From contig NZ_JADBEF010000001.1 of the NCBI RefSeq assembly GCF_014873535.1, positions 1,674,001 through 1,738,000 of the forward strand: DNA of 64,000 bases, given 5' to 3'. The notes under the pieces are model-generated. The model had not been told where the DNA came from and ran no database searches. It saw nothing but the letters and a program-made list of their open reading frames with translations. Position 1 is the stretch's first letter, and every line of letters begins with the position of its first letter. This DNA is from Nonomuraea africana (GTDB lineage Bacteria > Actinomycetota > Actinomycetes > Streptosporangiales > Streptosporangiaceae). Of the stretch, positions 1 through 7,791 are shown piece after piece. The position numbers and the translations under genes are program-made.

Positions 1-564
1 ATCGACGCGCTGTCCAAGGGGCGGATGCGGCTGCTGACCGTCGGACTGGGCACCCTCCCCGGGGAGGCCGAGGCGGTGGGGGTGGACTTCGGCTCCCGTG
101 GCCGCCGGGCCGACGAGGCGATCGATGTGCTGCGGCTGCTCTGGGGCGGTGGCGAGGACGGCGTCAGCCACCAGGGGGAGTTCTTCGCCTTCGACCACCT
201 GACCAGCTTTCCCAAGCCTCACGGGGTCACGAGGCTGCCCGTCCACGTCGGCGGATCGAGCCGGGCGGCCGCCCGGCGCGCGGGACGGCGCGGCGACGGC
301 TTCTTCCCCGGCGGGGCGCTCGACGCCGAGGAGCGCGCTCTGCAGTGGGAGCTCGCCCGGCTGAGCGCCGCCGAAGCCGGGCGCGATCCCGAGGCGCTGG
401 AGTACACGCGCTGGGGGTCCATCGGCATGACGGCCGACGACGCCGAGGCGCTGGCCGCGCAGGGCGTGACCCGCGTCGTCGTCAACCCGATGAGCCCGGA
501 GCTCCAGGGGCAACGCGATGAGATGTCCGCGTTCGCCGAGCGCTTCGGCCTCCTCCCCGGCTAA
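1..564 (+). CDS. LLM-class F420/flavin-dependent oxidoreductase, 5'-partial
   Basis: This is the C-terminal part of a luciferase-like (LLM) oxidoreductase, a TIM-barrel enzyme that uses F420 or FMN. The frame is open from base 1, so the N-terminus lies outside the window and 187 residues are visible. The sequence starts in the conserved strand that follows 'LSxGR' (IDALSKGRMRLLTVG). It later has the PVHVGGSSRAAARRAGRRGDG phosphate-binding segment and ends normally with TAA. A methionine at base 25 is internal and is not the real start. The substrate cannot be inferred. Two other LLM-family pieces lie in this window, at 13226 and 52783. Family assignment is firm; the choice of cofactor is inference. 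Confidence 0.85.
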   Translation: MDALSKGRMRLLTVGLGTLPGEAEAVGVDFGSRGRRADEAIDVLRLLWGGGEDGVSHQGEFFAFDHLTSFPKPHGVTRLPVHVGGSSRAAARRAGRRGDGFFPGGALDAEERALQWELARLSAAEAGRDPEALEYTRWGSIGMTADDAEALAAQGVTRVVVNPMSPELQGQRDEMSAFAERFGLLPG

Positions 565-678
565 CGCGTGCCCTTCCTCGTCGGACATCGGGACGCCCGA
601 GGCGGTGCCACCGATGATCTGGCGGCCGAACAAGACGAACCCGGCGAGCAGGTGCAGCGTCGCCACCAGCGCGTATTT

Positions 679-692
679 TGGGAGCGCTCCCA
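679..692. promoter_or_regulatory. CelR-type cellulase operator TGGGAGCGCTCCCA
   Basis: This is a perfect 14-bp inverted repeat, TGGGAGCGCTCCCA. It is identical to the site bound by the LacI-family repressor CelR, which releases cellulase promoters in the presence of cellobiose in Thermobifida fusca and related actinomycetes. It sits 60 bp before the GH9 remnant and 274 bp before the GH6 start. It therefore most likely controls transcription of the GH6 gene through the remnant. No CelR gene is in the window. Confidence 0.8.
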
Positions 693-750
693 AGAAGCGC
701 GGAGCACAAATTGGCCTACGCAAAAAGGGTCGACTTAACAGAGATCTACA

Positions 751-936
751 GTGATGTCATGTCTTGACCAGGACCCTGTCGCCCAGCGCAGTCTCCAGGG
801 CTGCGCCCCCGTCACGTACTACCTCGACGACATCGGTTTCCAAGCGACCAACGAGGTCGCGATCAACTGGAACTCCGCCCTGGCGTGGCTGACCGCCTTC
901 GCCGACACCATCCACCGATCCGACACCACCCACTGA
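751..936 (+). pseudogene. C-terminal remnant of a GH9 endoglucanase
   Basis: A 61-codon open stretch encodes only the last ~40 residues of a glycoside hydrolase family 9 catalytic domain. The visible motif is YLDDIGFQATNEVAINWN followed by ALAWLTAF. The Glu of 'NEV' is the GH9 general acid and this is the usual end of the domain. An in-frame TAA lies just upstream at 736-738, and nothing GH9-like precedes it. The rest of the enzyme (several hundred residues) is absent, although the CelR operator upstream is intact. The simplest reading is a deletion that fused the promoter to the tail of the gene. Some annotation programs may call it a small protein; function is unlikely. Confidence 0.7.
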
Positions 937-965
937 ACCGACGACCCCTACCGAAAGGTGACTTC

Positions 966-2387
966 GTGCGAACCATCGCAGGGAAAGCCGCAGCAGCCTT
1001 AGCCGCCGTCCTGGCGGCCGTCCTGATCGCCCCGCAACCCGCCTCGGCGGCGACACAGCTGATCGCGAACGGCACCTTCACCACCGGCACCAGCGGCTGG
1101 AAGCAGATCGACAAGGCGACCATGACGGCCGAGTCCGGTCGCATGCGGGTGACCGTGGGGACGGGCGCCACCAAGCCATGGGAGGCCATGGTCGCCACCA
1201 CCAGCGCCATCACGCTGACCCCGGGCAGGAGCTACACGCTCTCCTTCGACGCGTACGCCACCACGGCCTTCAGAGCCGTCACCACCGTGCAGTACCTAGC
1301 GACTCCCAGCACCAACCAGTCGCTGGCCCAGGACGTCAACCTCACCACGTCCAGCAGGCGCTACAGCTTCCCGTTCGTGGCCACGGCGACGGCGGACCCG
1401 AGGGCCGAGGTCACCTTCCAGGTGGGCGGGTCCGGCGGCACCCCCACGGTGCGCTTCGACAACGTCTCGCTGATGGAGACGCAGTCGACCAGGCCGACCG
1501 CGCTGTACGTGTCGAACCAGTCGAACCCGGCCAGGTGGGTAGCCGCCAACGCGGGGGACTCCAGGGCACAGGCCATCGGCTCGAACATCGCCAACAAGCC
1601 GATCTTCGCGTGGTTCGGCGGCTGGTTCACCGACATCACGCTGGCCGTGGACACCTACGTCGGCGCCGCGCAGGCACAGGACAGGCTGCCGATGCTGGTC
1701 GCCTACAACATCCCCAACCGTGACGCGTGCGCCGGGCACTCGGGCGGCGGCGCGGGCGACAAGGACGCCTACCACGCGTGGATCAACGAGTTCGCCAGGG
1801 CGATCGGCAACCGGCACGCGATCGTCGTGCTGGAGCCCGACGCGGTCGCCGCCGCCGAGTGCGTGAAGCCGGAGAACGGCGGCCCGGCCGGGCAGTACGC
1901 CATGCTGGCGGACGCCACCCAGGTGCTGAAGGCGCAGGCGCCCAACGCCTGGGTCTACCTCGACGCCGGCAACGCCACCTGGCACACCGCCGACGAGACG
2001 GCCCGGCGGCTGGGCCTGGCGGGCATCGCCAACACCCGCGGCTTCTCGCTGAACGTGTCCAACTACATCACCACCGCCGACACCGAGGCCTACGCCGTCC
2101 AGGTCAGGAACAGGCTGTCGGCCACCTACGGCGCCAAGCCGTATGTGATCGACACCAGCCGCAACGGCAACGGCCCCTACGTGGACTCCACGCCGGGCGA
2201 CAACTGGTGCAACCCGCCCAAGCGCAAGCTCGGCGTCCCGCCCGCCAAGCAGTCGACCGGCGCCGAGTACGTCCTCTGGGTCAAGGTCCCCGGTGACTCC
2301 GACGGGCCGTGCGGCATCGCGCCCACGATCCCCGCGGGAACCTTCAGCCCCGACCTCGCCATGGCCCTGATCAACGGCAACCCCTGA
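966..2387 (+). CDS. Secreted GH6 cellulase with N-terminal carbohydrate-binding domain
   Basis: This is a 473-residue exported endoglucanase or cellobiohydrolase of glycoside hydrolase family 6, which cleaves beta-1,4-glucan with inversion. GTG 966 is chosen because GAAAGGTG lies just upstream and a classic signal peptide follows directly (VRTIAGKAAAALAAVLAA, cleavage after PASA). Residues ~30-165 form a jelly-roll of the CBM4/9 type (LIANGTFTTGTSGW to FDNVSLMETQ). The GH6 domain fills the rest. It has the VAYNIPNRDAC signature near residue 245 and the general acid in VVLEPDAVA near residue 292. The CelR operator and GH9 remnant upstream imply cellobiose control, with cellulose as the natural substrate. 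A terminator follows at 2405. Confidence 0.93.
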   Translation: MRTIAGKAAAALAAVLAAVLIAPQPASAATQLIANGTFTTGTSGWKQIDKATMTAESGRMRVTVGTGATKPWEAMVATTSAITLTPGRSYTLSFDAYATTAFRAVTTVQYLATPSTNQSLAQDVNLTTSSRRYSFPFVATATADPRAEVTFQVGGSGGTPTVRFDNVSLMETQSTRPTALYVSNQSNPARWVAANAGDSRAQAIGSNIANKPIFAWFGGWFTDITLAVDTYVGAAQAQDRLPMLVAYNIPNRDACAGHSGGGAGDKDAYHAWINEFARAIGNRHAIVVLEPDAVAAAECVKPENGGPAGQYAMLADATQVLKAQAPNAWVYLDAGNATWHTADETARRLGLAGIANTRGFSLNVSNYITTADTEAYAVQVRNRLSATYGAKPYVIDTSRNGNGPYVDSTPGDNWCNPPKRKLGVPPAKQSTGAEYVLWVKVPGDSDGPCGIAPTIPAGTFSPDLAMALINGNP

Positions 2388-2404
2388 CCCCCGAAGCCCG
2401 TTCA

Positions 2405-2440
2405 CCGGGGGACGCCCGCTCCTCAGCGGACATCCCCCGG
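2405..2440 (+). terminator. Factor-independent-type hairpin after the GH6 gene
   Basis: CCGGGGGA (2405-2412) pairs with TCCCCCGG (2433-2440), and CCGCT (2416-2420) pairs with AGCGG (2425-2429) around a CCTC loop. It lies 18 bp after the GH6 stop, between convergent genes. There is no T-tract, as is common in actinomycetes. Confidence 0.65.
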
Positions 2441-2658
2441 AAGCGGCCCCCGGTCCCGCCATGGAGCACGGCGGCGCCGGTCACGGCTCGGTCGGACTCG
2501 TCGAGCCCGAAGGGGCGGTGACGACGCGCAACGAGGTGGCGGCGGCGAACTCCAGCCGGACACGGCCGTCCGCCGCGTCACGCGGCGGAACGCGGCAGGG
2601 CGCCGAGGTCAGACGACACGGAGCCCCGCCTGCCGAGGAGAGGGCGGCCATGACCGGC

Positions 2659-4359
2659 TCAGCGCGCCACCGCGGGCACCGGCTCGGGCAGGAGGGCCTG
2701 CTCGGCGTAGTGGTGCAGGATCATGGCCCGGATGGGGGTCAGCAGCCGGTACCTCCGCCCCGACCCCGACTCGTACGGCAGGACCAGGCAGTTGTCCACC
2801 AGGGCGGCAAGCGAGTTGAGGACCATGCGGTGGTCCAGAGGAGCACCCCCGCACACGGCGATGGCGCACTCGACGCTGAAATCGTGGGGGAGGCCGGCGA
2901 GCCTGAGCAGCAGGAGTTGCTGGGAGGAGGTGAGGCCGCGCCACACCTGGTGGACGCCGGAACCGAACAGGACGGCTGACGGGTTGGCGCCGTCGATGAG
3001 CGAGCCCAGGTCCGCGACGGCGTGCTCGGCCAGGACGGGGAGGGGGAAGGTCCGCAGGAGGGCGGCGAGGCTCTCGACGACGGCGGGGAGCCCGTCGGCC
3101 TGGCGGCACAGGCTCCACACGTGGGGCCGATCCTTCGCGGTCAGGGACAGGCCCGGCACGGCCTCGGCGGCCCTGCGCCTGAACAGCGTCTCGGTCGCCT
3201 CGGGGTCCAGCGGGCGCATCGCCCAGGTGACCTCTCCCGAGATCCCGAGCGGGCGATGCGCGGCGAGCAGGACCGTGGGGGAGCGCCGGCTCATGAGGAG
3301 CCTGGCCAGGGGGCCGCGCACCAGGTCGGGGCGGCTGTCGCAGTCGTCGATCACGACGAGCTCCGTCCCTGTCTCCGGGAGCCGCTCGAGCTCCTTCTCC
3401 GCCGTGGCCTCGCCCAGGCTCAGGTAACGGACACCGTCACGGTCCTGGTCGGCGGCCTCGGCGAAGAGCTCCAGCGCGAGTCTGGTCTTGCCCACGCCAG
3501 GCGGGCCGATGACGGTGACCATGTGGTGTCCGGCGAGCAGCCCGGCGACCTGCGCGACGTCCGACTCCCTCCCCAGCGCCCGGCCGCCGGGGCGGGGCCG
3601 GGGCGGCTTCGCGCCTTCACCGCCGCGCGGGCCACCGGCGGCGGACCTGCCCAGACAGGCGAGATGCGCCTGCTGGAGCTGGGTTCCAGGCTCGATGCCG
3701 AGTTCGACCGCCAGTCGCTGCCGGATGCGGTCGTAGACCATGGTGGCCGTCCCCTGCCTGCCCGCCGCCACCAGTGCTTCCATCAGGACGCCGTGGGCCG
3801 CCTCGTCGAGCGACTCGAAGTGGCACAGCGGTTCGATCAACCTGATCGCCAGTTCGGGGTCGCCCTGCTCGATCGCCGCCCGCGCCGCGCGCCTCGTCAC
3901 GTCGTCGCGCTCGGCCAGGAGGGAGTCGACCAGACGGCTGTCGAACCGCTTTCCCGGCACGTTCGCGAAGGGACGCCCCCGCCAGAGGGCGAGCGAGTCC
4001 GAAAGGGACTCCAGGGAGGCATCCGGTCTGGACGCCTCCGCGCGGAACAGCGTCAGGTCGGTCACGCCGCCATCCAGGTCGAGGTGGTAGCCGGAGGCGA
4101 CGGTGACGATCCGCGACCCCGCCGCCGTCTCCCTCAGCCAGCCGCGCAACCGGCAGACGGCCAGGTGGAGGGCGCCTCTCGGGTCTCGCGGCGGATTGTG
4201 CCGCCACACCACTTCAATGAGCGACTCGGTGGCGAGCGGGCCGGGTGACGCCGCGAGCATACCGAGGAGCGCCCGCACGACGGGTGACGGAGGGCTGTGC
4301 AGCACACCCCCTCTGACCAGGCCGATCGGGCCGAGCACCCCCACGAATTCTTCATTCAT
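2659..4359 (-). CDS. AfsR/SARP-like transcriptional regulator with BTAD and P-loop ATPase domains
   Basis: This is a large regulator of the AfsR/DnrI group, 566 residues from the ATG at 4359. That start follows a GGGGGCAGGA sequence; an in-frame ATG at 4386 has no such signal. An OmpR-type winged helix (about residues 1-95) is followed by a bacterial transcriptional activation domain (about 100-240, ending LGIEPGTQLQQAHLACL). Next comes an NB-ARC-like ATPase with Walker A GPPGVGKTR near residue 285 and a Walker B-like ELVVIDDCD. The protein stops soon after the ATPase and has no TPR array, so it is shorter than AfsR. Such proteins activate secondary metabolism or exoenzyme genes, but no biosynthetic cluster is adjacent. 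Its target is unknown. Confidence 0.85.
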   Translation of the reverse strand: MNEEFVGVLGPIGLVRGGVLHSPPSPVVRALLGMLAASPGPLATESLIEVVWRHNPPRDPRGALHLAVCRLRGWLRETAAGSRIVTVASGYHLDLDGGVTDLTLFRAEASRPDASLESLSDSLALWRGRPFANVPGKRFDSRLVDSLLAERDDVTRRAARAAIEQGDPELAIRLIEPLCHFESLDEAAHGVLMEALVAAGRQGTATMVYDRIRQRLAVELGIEPGTQLQQAHLACLGRSAAGGPRGGEGAKPPRPRPGGRALGRESDVAQVAGLLAGHHMVTVIGPPGVGKTRLALELFAEAADQDRDGVRYLSLGEATAEKELERLPETGTELVVIDDCDSRPDLVRGPLARLLMSRRSPTVLLAAHRPLGISGEVTWAMRPLDPEATETLFRRRAAEAVPGLSLTAKDRPHVWSLCRQADGLPAVVESLAALLRTFPLPVLAEHAVADLGSLIDGANPSAVLFGSGVHQVWRGLTSSQQLLLLRLAGLPHDFSVECAIAVCGGAPLDHRMVLNSLAALVDNCLVLPYESGSGRRYRLLTPIRAMILHHYAEQALLPEPVPAVAR

Positions 4360-4386
4360 CTGTCCTGCCCCCGAATAAACGGCCAT

Positions 4387-4636
4387 GAAGGCATCAACTG
4401 CTGACGACGCAGTGAATGAAAATTAAAGAAATGCCCCCCGTGGGCATCTCGCCTGACGGGCGATTTGACCATGATCGTGCCTGGGCGGCGAAATGTGAAC
4501 CCCTCGGTCCTTGAATAGCGACGGCCCGATTCCGTATGCAGCCTTTCGGCGCGGTTTCCGCGATCTGTCCGCGCCGGTTAACGCGTCGATAGTCCGATTC
4601 GATCCCCTTGGAGGATCTTGACCCACCGGCACCGCC
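4387..4636. other. Intergenic regulatory region between BTAD regulator and sapA-like gene
   Basis: No gene is seen here. The part next to the regulator is unusually AT-rich for this DNA (GAATGAAAATTAAAGAAATG, about 4413-4432). It carries a small hairpin, ATGCCC (4431-4436) with GGGCAT (4442-4447), followed on the minus strand by a T-rich run. This could be an attenuator in the regulator's leader or part of a divergent promoter region. Confidence 0.4.
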
Positions 4637-4685
4637 GCAGTGATCGTCAACGACGGCGGCGGCCTCCTGGCCGCCGCATCACTGC
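4637..4685 (+). promoter_or_regulatory. Two-part 5'-UTR hairpin directly upstream of the sapA-like start
   Basis: The outer arms GCAGTGAT (4637-4644) and ATCACTGC (4678-4685) enclose a perfect 9-bp inner stem: GCGGCGGCC (4656-4664) with GGCCGCCGC (4669-4677) and a TCCT loop. An 11-nt one-sided bulge separates the two stems. The structure ends 4 nt before the AAAGGTG ribosome site and so could protect the messenger or control translation. Confidence 0.5.
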
Positions 4686-4699
4686 CAGAAAGGTGCCTC

Positions 4700-5137
4700 A
4701 TGGAGAAGATGCGACGTGACGTGACGCGCGCGGTCGTGCTCGCGGCGGCGGCGGCCGCCCTGGTCGTGCCCGCGTCACCGGCCAACGCCGCGCTCTCCCC
4801 GCAGAGCGTGTGCGGGTCCGGATACGGGATCATCGATTCGGTGCCGATCAGCACCGGCCGGCTCTGGGCGACCTCCTACCTGCTCTACAACAGCGGGAAC
4901 GGCTACAACTGCGTGGTCACCATGAAGCAGACCGACCTCACGGTGGCCACCTTCACCGAGGCGCGGATCCAGGTGCAGGGGTCGAGCACCATCCATCGCG
5001 ACGGTGGTTACTACAAGTCCTACGCGGGGCCGGTGCGCGTGCGCGCCGCCGGGAAGTGCGTGCAGTTCGGAGGCGTGGCCTCCGACCGGGCGGGGCAGCG
5101 ATTCCAGTCGTTGAGCGGCTGGGGACACTGCGGCTGA
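4700..5137 (+). CDS. SapA-like spore-associated secreted protein
   Basis: This is a 145-residue exported protein resembling spore-associated protein A of Streptomyces. ATG 4700 follows GAAAGGTG. A signal peptide runs to PANA (about residue 33). The mature part has the family pattern: CGSGYGIID, then YLLYNSGNGYNCVVT, then GGYYKSYAGPVRVRAAGKCVQFGG, ending in WGHCG. Four cysteines probably form two disulfides. SapA-type proteins coat spores or aerial hyphae; their biochemical role is unknown. The long structured leader just upstream suggests regulated or very stable mRNA. Family call is from motif pattern and length. Confidence 0.75.
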   Translation: MEKMRRDVTRAVVLAAAAAALVVPASPANAALSPQSVCGSGYGIIDSVPISTGRLWATSYLLYNSGNGYNCVVTMKQTDLTVATFTEARIQVQGSSTIHRDGGYYKSYAGPVRVRAAGKCVQFGGVASDRAGQRFQSLSGWGHCG

Positions 5138-5368
5138 TCTGTCTCACCGCCTTTCGGAGCGGAAAGACGTGCTGAAAGACCCGGAAACATCGCAGATCTT
5201 GCGATAGAGCCTGGCATCCGAGAGAAATTTCTGTCATTCAGGGCTCGGTGCCCCAAAGAGAGAAAGCAAACGCCACGTTCAGGGCGGGCGAGCGGCTTTC
5301 CTGGTGCTTTCCGTGGCCTTTCGCCGCCACTCGGCCGCCTTGACCCGATGTGACGTCAACGCTGATCG

Positions 5369-5959
5369 TCAATGGCGTACGCCAGGCGTGCCGCGCCGCC
5401 GGGCGCGCACCACGGCCAGCGGCGTCACCACCACCAGAACCACCACGACCCCCATCAGCGCCACGACCGACGGCGCCGTCCACCACGGGCCCCCCGGCGC
5501 CGGGGCGGCCTCCGGCAGACCGAACCCGACCAGCGTGTCCTTGAGGAAGGAGGGCGCTTGCGACCACCCATGGCGTACGGCCAGCGGCTGCGCGGGCGTG
5601 TGCACCCACGGTCCGGGCTCGGCGTACGGGTAGACCTCCTGCACCACCAGGGCGCGCTCCTCGCCCGGCGCGTGCCACACCAGCCGGTAGGCGGGTCCGA
5701 GCGCGGCGACCGGCCGATCGGCCCGCGTGGTGCCGGGAAGCTCCGTCAGCAGGATGGCGTCAATGCCGGACGCCTCGCGCAGCAGGGTCAGCCCCGCCGA
5801 GTCGGCCTCACTGCCCGGCCTGATCTCCACGGCGCCGTCAAGCCCGGGCCCGGTGAGGGTCGCTCGGTCCGGGCCCTTCGCCCAGGCTGCTCCACCGGCT
5901 GGGAGCAGCAGGGCAGCCAGCACGCCAAAGATGATCGCTATTCGCCGCATACCCCTCAT
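5369..5959 (-). CDS. Secreted, C-terminally membrane-anchored protein of unknown function
   Basis: This 196-residue protein has an N-terminal signal peptide (RRIAIIFGVLAALLLPAGGAAWA). An extracytoplasmic domain of ~115 residues follows, with many acidic residues and Pro-Tyr-rich motifs (LGPAYRLVWHAPGE, VVQEVYPYAEPGPWVHTP). A single membrane helix near residues 163-183 precedes an Arg-rich cytoplasmic tail (VRARRRG). It is therefore a type I membrane protein. I do not recognise the domain. It is transcribed divergently from the Mau-like cassette beginning at 6001 with only 41 bp between starts, so a shared control region and a related envelope function are possible. Confidence 0.7.
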   Translation of the reverse strand: MRGMRRIAIIFGVLAALLLPAGGAAWAKGPDRATLTGPGLDGAVEIRPGSEADSAGLTLLREASGIDAILLTELPGTTRADRPVAALGPAYRLVWHAPGEERALVVQEVYPYAEPGPWVHTPAQPLAVRHGWSQAPSFLKDTLVGFGLPEAAPAPGGPWWTAPSVVALMGVVVVLVVVTPLAVVRARRRGTPGVRH

Positions 5960-6000
5960 TACACCCGGCGTCCCTTAGAGGTTCCAGGAAAAGAGGCACG

Positions 6001-6747
6001 ATGACCACCACTATCGCCGAGGTCGTCAGGGTCGCACCTGACGGCGGGCGCGCGCAGATCACCCTTCCCGAGGAGGCGGGCGTGCTCAACTGGCACGCCC
6101 GCACCCGGATCGCGGGGCCGCGCCTGATGCGTGACTTCGACCTGGCCCAGGCCGGCCAGCACCTCGTCGTCCCCCGCAAGATCTTTCCCGGCGGCCGGAC
6201 CGAGGTGTTCCGCCGCAACGGCTTCGACCTGGTGCTCTACGAGGCGGCCGACCGCTCCGACAGCTGCCTGGTGTGGGCGGGGCCGTACAACGAGGCCACC
6301 ACCTGGTTCGGCGCGCCCGCGCCGCGCACCGCCGTGCTCAATCGCCTGGTGTCGAGCGTCTCCTTCACCGACACACCCGAGGGCGCGCTGCTGTCTCCTG
6401 CAGGAGCGACGGCGGCCGAGCAGTTCTCGTCCCAGATCTACGGCGAGAACGACAACCTGCTGATCACGATCCGCGACGCGCGGGCCGCCCGCCAGTCGGT
6501 GCCGGAGTGGCGCGGCGCCCAGCAGGGTGACGCCGAGGTGTGGAAGGAGGAACTCGACCTGGACCCCGAGCAGAAGGCCGGTCTGGCGGGCACGCCGTAC
6601 GAGTGGCGCTACATCTACGCCAACGCCACCGCCGTCTTCGAAGTCGTCCTGCGCAAGCGGGCCGTCGCCGGCGAGCAGCGCTCCGCCGCCGCCGAGGACC
6701 GCGCCACGGCCGTCCTGTCCGGCCTGCGGGTGGCGTGGACGGCATGA
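6001..6747 (+). CDS. Unknown soluble protein, first gene of the Mau-like cassette
   Basis: This 248-residue protein has no signal peptide or membrane segment. It starts at ATG 6001 after GGAAAAGAGG. Conserved-looking features are a Trp-rich beta pattern (VLNWHARTRIAGPRLM, LVWAGPYNEATTWFG) and a C-terminal acidic then helical half (EVWKEELDLDPEQ, EWRYIYANATAVFEVVLRKR). I do not recognise the family. It overlaps the next gene by ATGA (6744-6747), so its translation is coupled to the MauD-like thioredoxin. That supports a joint role, perhaps cytoplasmic handling of the Tat cargo encoded two genes on. This role is inference from operon structure only. Confidence 0.75.
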   Translation: MTTTIAEVVRVAPDGGRAQITLPEEAGVLNWHARTRIAGPRLMRDFDLAQAGQHLVVPRKIFPGGRTEVFRRNGFDLVLYEAADRSDSCLVWAGPYNEATTWFGAPAPRTAVLNRLVSSVSFTDTPEGALLSPAGATAAEQFSSQIYGENDNLLITIRDARAARQSVPEWRGAQQGDAEVWKEELDLDPEQKAGLAGTPYEWRYIYANATAVFEVVLRKRAVAGEQRSAAAEDRATAVLSGLRVAWTA

Positions 6748-7259
6748 GCCTGCCCGTCGCGCTCTCGCTGATCGCGGTGTTGCTGTCGGTGTTCGCCCTG
6801 GTCGCCGTCGGCGGGCTGTTCTTCAGACTGCGGCTGCTGGAGCGCACCGCGCTCGACCCGAACGGCGCCCTGTTCTCCGACGACGTCAGGCAGGCGCCCG
6901 CCGCGCTCTGGCCGAGCGGCGAGCAGACCAGCACCCTGGTCATGCTCCTGGACGCCGGCTGCACCACCTGCCACACGCTGTGGGAGGCGGCAGGCACGCT
7001 CGACGCGTCGGACGTGCGCGTGGTCGGCCTCGCCTCGGGTCCCCAGGCCGCCGCCGTCTTCGAGGGGCAGGCCGAGCTGCTCGTCGACCCCGACCTGTGG
7101 ACCGCGCTCTACGAGGGCTACAGCCCCACCGCCTACGCCATCGACCGCCAGGGCGCGGTCACCGGACGCCGGTTCGTGTACGCCGACTCCGACGTGCCCG
7201 CCCTCCTGGCCGAACTCCTGCCCGCCTCCGCACTCCAAGGAAACAGCCATGCGCATTGA
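6744..7259 (+). CDS. MauD-like membrane-anchored thioredoxin-fold protein (CxxC)
   Basis: This 171-residue protein has one N-terminal membrane helix (SLPVALSLIAVLLSVFALVAVGGLFF) followed by a short linker and an extracytoplasmic thioredoxin-like domain. The redox motif is CTTC in LDAGCTTCHTLWEAA, near residue 73. The sequence later has a 'PTAYAID' stretch, the cis-Pro region of the fold. Architecture and neighbours match MauD, the thiol-disulfide protein needed to build the disulfides of the methylamine dehydrogenase light chain. The start ATG overlaps the previous stop (ATGA), and the stop overlaps the next gene by 11 bp. The probable job is oxidation or isomerisation of cysteines in the Tat-exported product of the next gene. 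Confidence 0.75.
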   Translation: MSLPVALSLIAVLLSVFALVAVGGLFFRLRLLERTALDPNGALFSDDVRQAPAALWPSGEQTSTLVMLLDAGCTTCHTLWEAAGTLDASDVRVVGLASGPQAAAVFEGQAELLVDPDLWTALYEGYSPTAYAIDRQGAVTGRRFVYADSDVPALLAELLPASALQGNSHAH

Positions 7260-7791
7260 CCACATCCCTGTCGCCGGCGGCGAGCCGCCCGCCGGAGCCG
7301 AGCCCAGCCGTGTCAGGTCCCTGATCCGCGAACTGCGCCCCTCGCGCCGCTCCGCGCTGAAGGGCCTGGGCGTCGCCGTCGCGACCGCCGCCCTCGTCCC
7401 CCTGGAGTGGGTCTTCACCAAGAGCATGGCCCTGGCCGCAGGGCCCACGTCGGAATGGACGCGGTCCAACTGCACGGACGGCTACCCCAACGGCTACGGC
7501 CAGCAGTCCAACAACTGGTGGGTGGGCGGCACCGCCACCTGTTTCGGCGGCTGGCGGCGCGGCTCCTACCCGTGCTCCGGCGGCTACCACTTCGAGGGCT
7601 GGCGCGGCTACTCCGACGAGGGCTACACCTCCTCCCGCACCGCCTCGTACTGCGGCACCAGCAGCACGAGGAACGCCTGGCGCTGGACCACCAGCGGCCT
7701 GGTCTACCGCTGCTCCGACGCGATCACCACCTGCGTCTGGAACAGCGGTGAGCGCCACACCGCCCTCACCATCTCCATGTGCCGGGTATGA
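7249..7791 (+). CDS. Tat-exported cysteine- and tryptophan-rich protein, MADH light-chain-like in layout
   Basis: This 180-residue protein has a long twin-arginine signal: RRSALKG near residue 31, then a hydrophobic stretch ending about residue 64. The mature part (~115 residues) holds seven cysteines and eight tryptophans in Gly/Tyr/Ser-rich loops. Examples are [38 protein letters not shown] and [17 protein letters not shown]. Size, Tat export, Cys density and the end 'TISxxx' recall the methylamine dehydrogenase light chain. However, that family has about a dozen Cys and a TTQ tryptophan pair that I cannot align here. It is probably a distant relative or an analogue with its own cofactor or disulfide core. 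Its place between the MauD-like gene and a membrane protein supports the comparison. Confidence 0.65.
   Translation: MRIDHIPVAGGEPPAGAEPSRVRSLIRELRPSRRSALKGLGVAVATAALVPLEWVFTKSMALAAGPTSEWTRSNCTDGYPNGYGQQSNNWWVGGTATCFGGWRRGSYPCSGGYHFEGWRGYSDEGYTSSRTASYCGTSSTRNAWRWTTSGLVYRCSDAITTCVWNSGERHTALTISMCRV

Noticed and set aside
518..754. 78-codon frame overlapping the first gene and the CelR site
   Set aside because: It overlaps the end of the LLM gene in another frame, has no ribosome site and runs through the operator.
2461..2979. 172-codon plus-strand frame after the GH6 terminator
   Set aside because: Mostly antisense to the BTAD regulator, with a composition typical of shadow frames.
4423..4854. 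143-codon minus-strand frame over the sapA leader
   Set aside because: It is antisense to the signal peptide of the SapA-like gene and covers AT-rich non-coding DNA; no recognisable features.
7249..7791. True methylamine dehydrogenase light chain
   Set aside because: The number of cysteines is too low and the two TTQ tryptophans cannot be aligned; no heavy chain or MauG gene is present.
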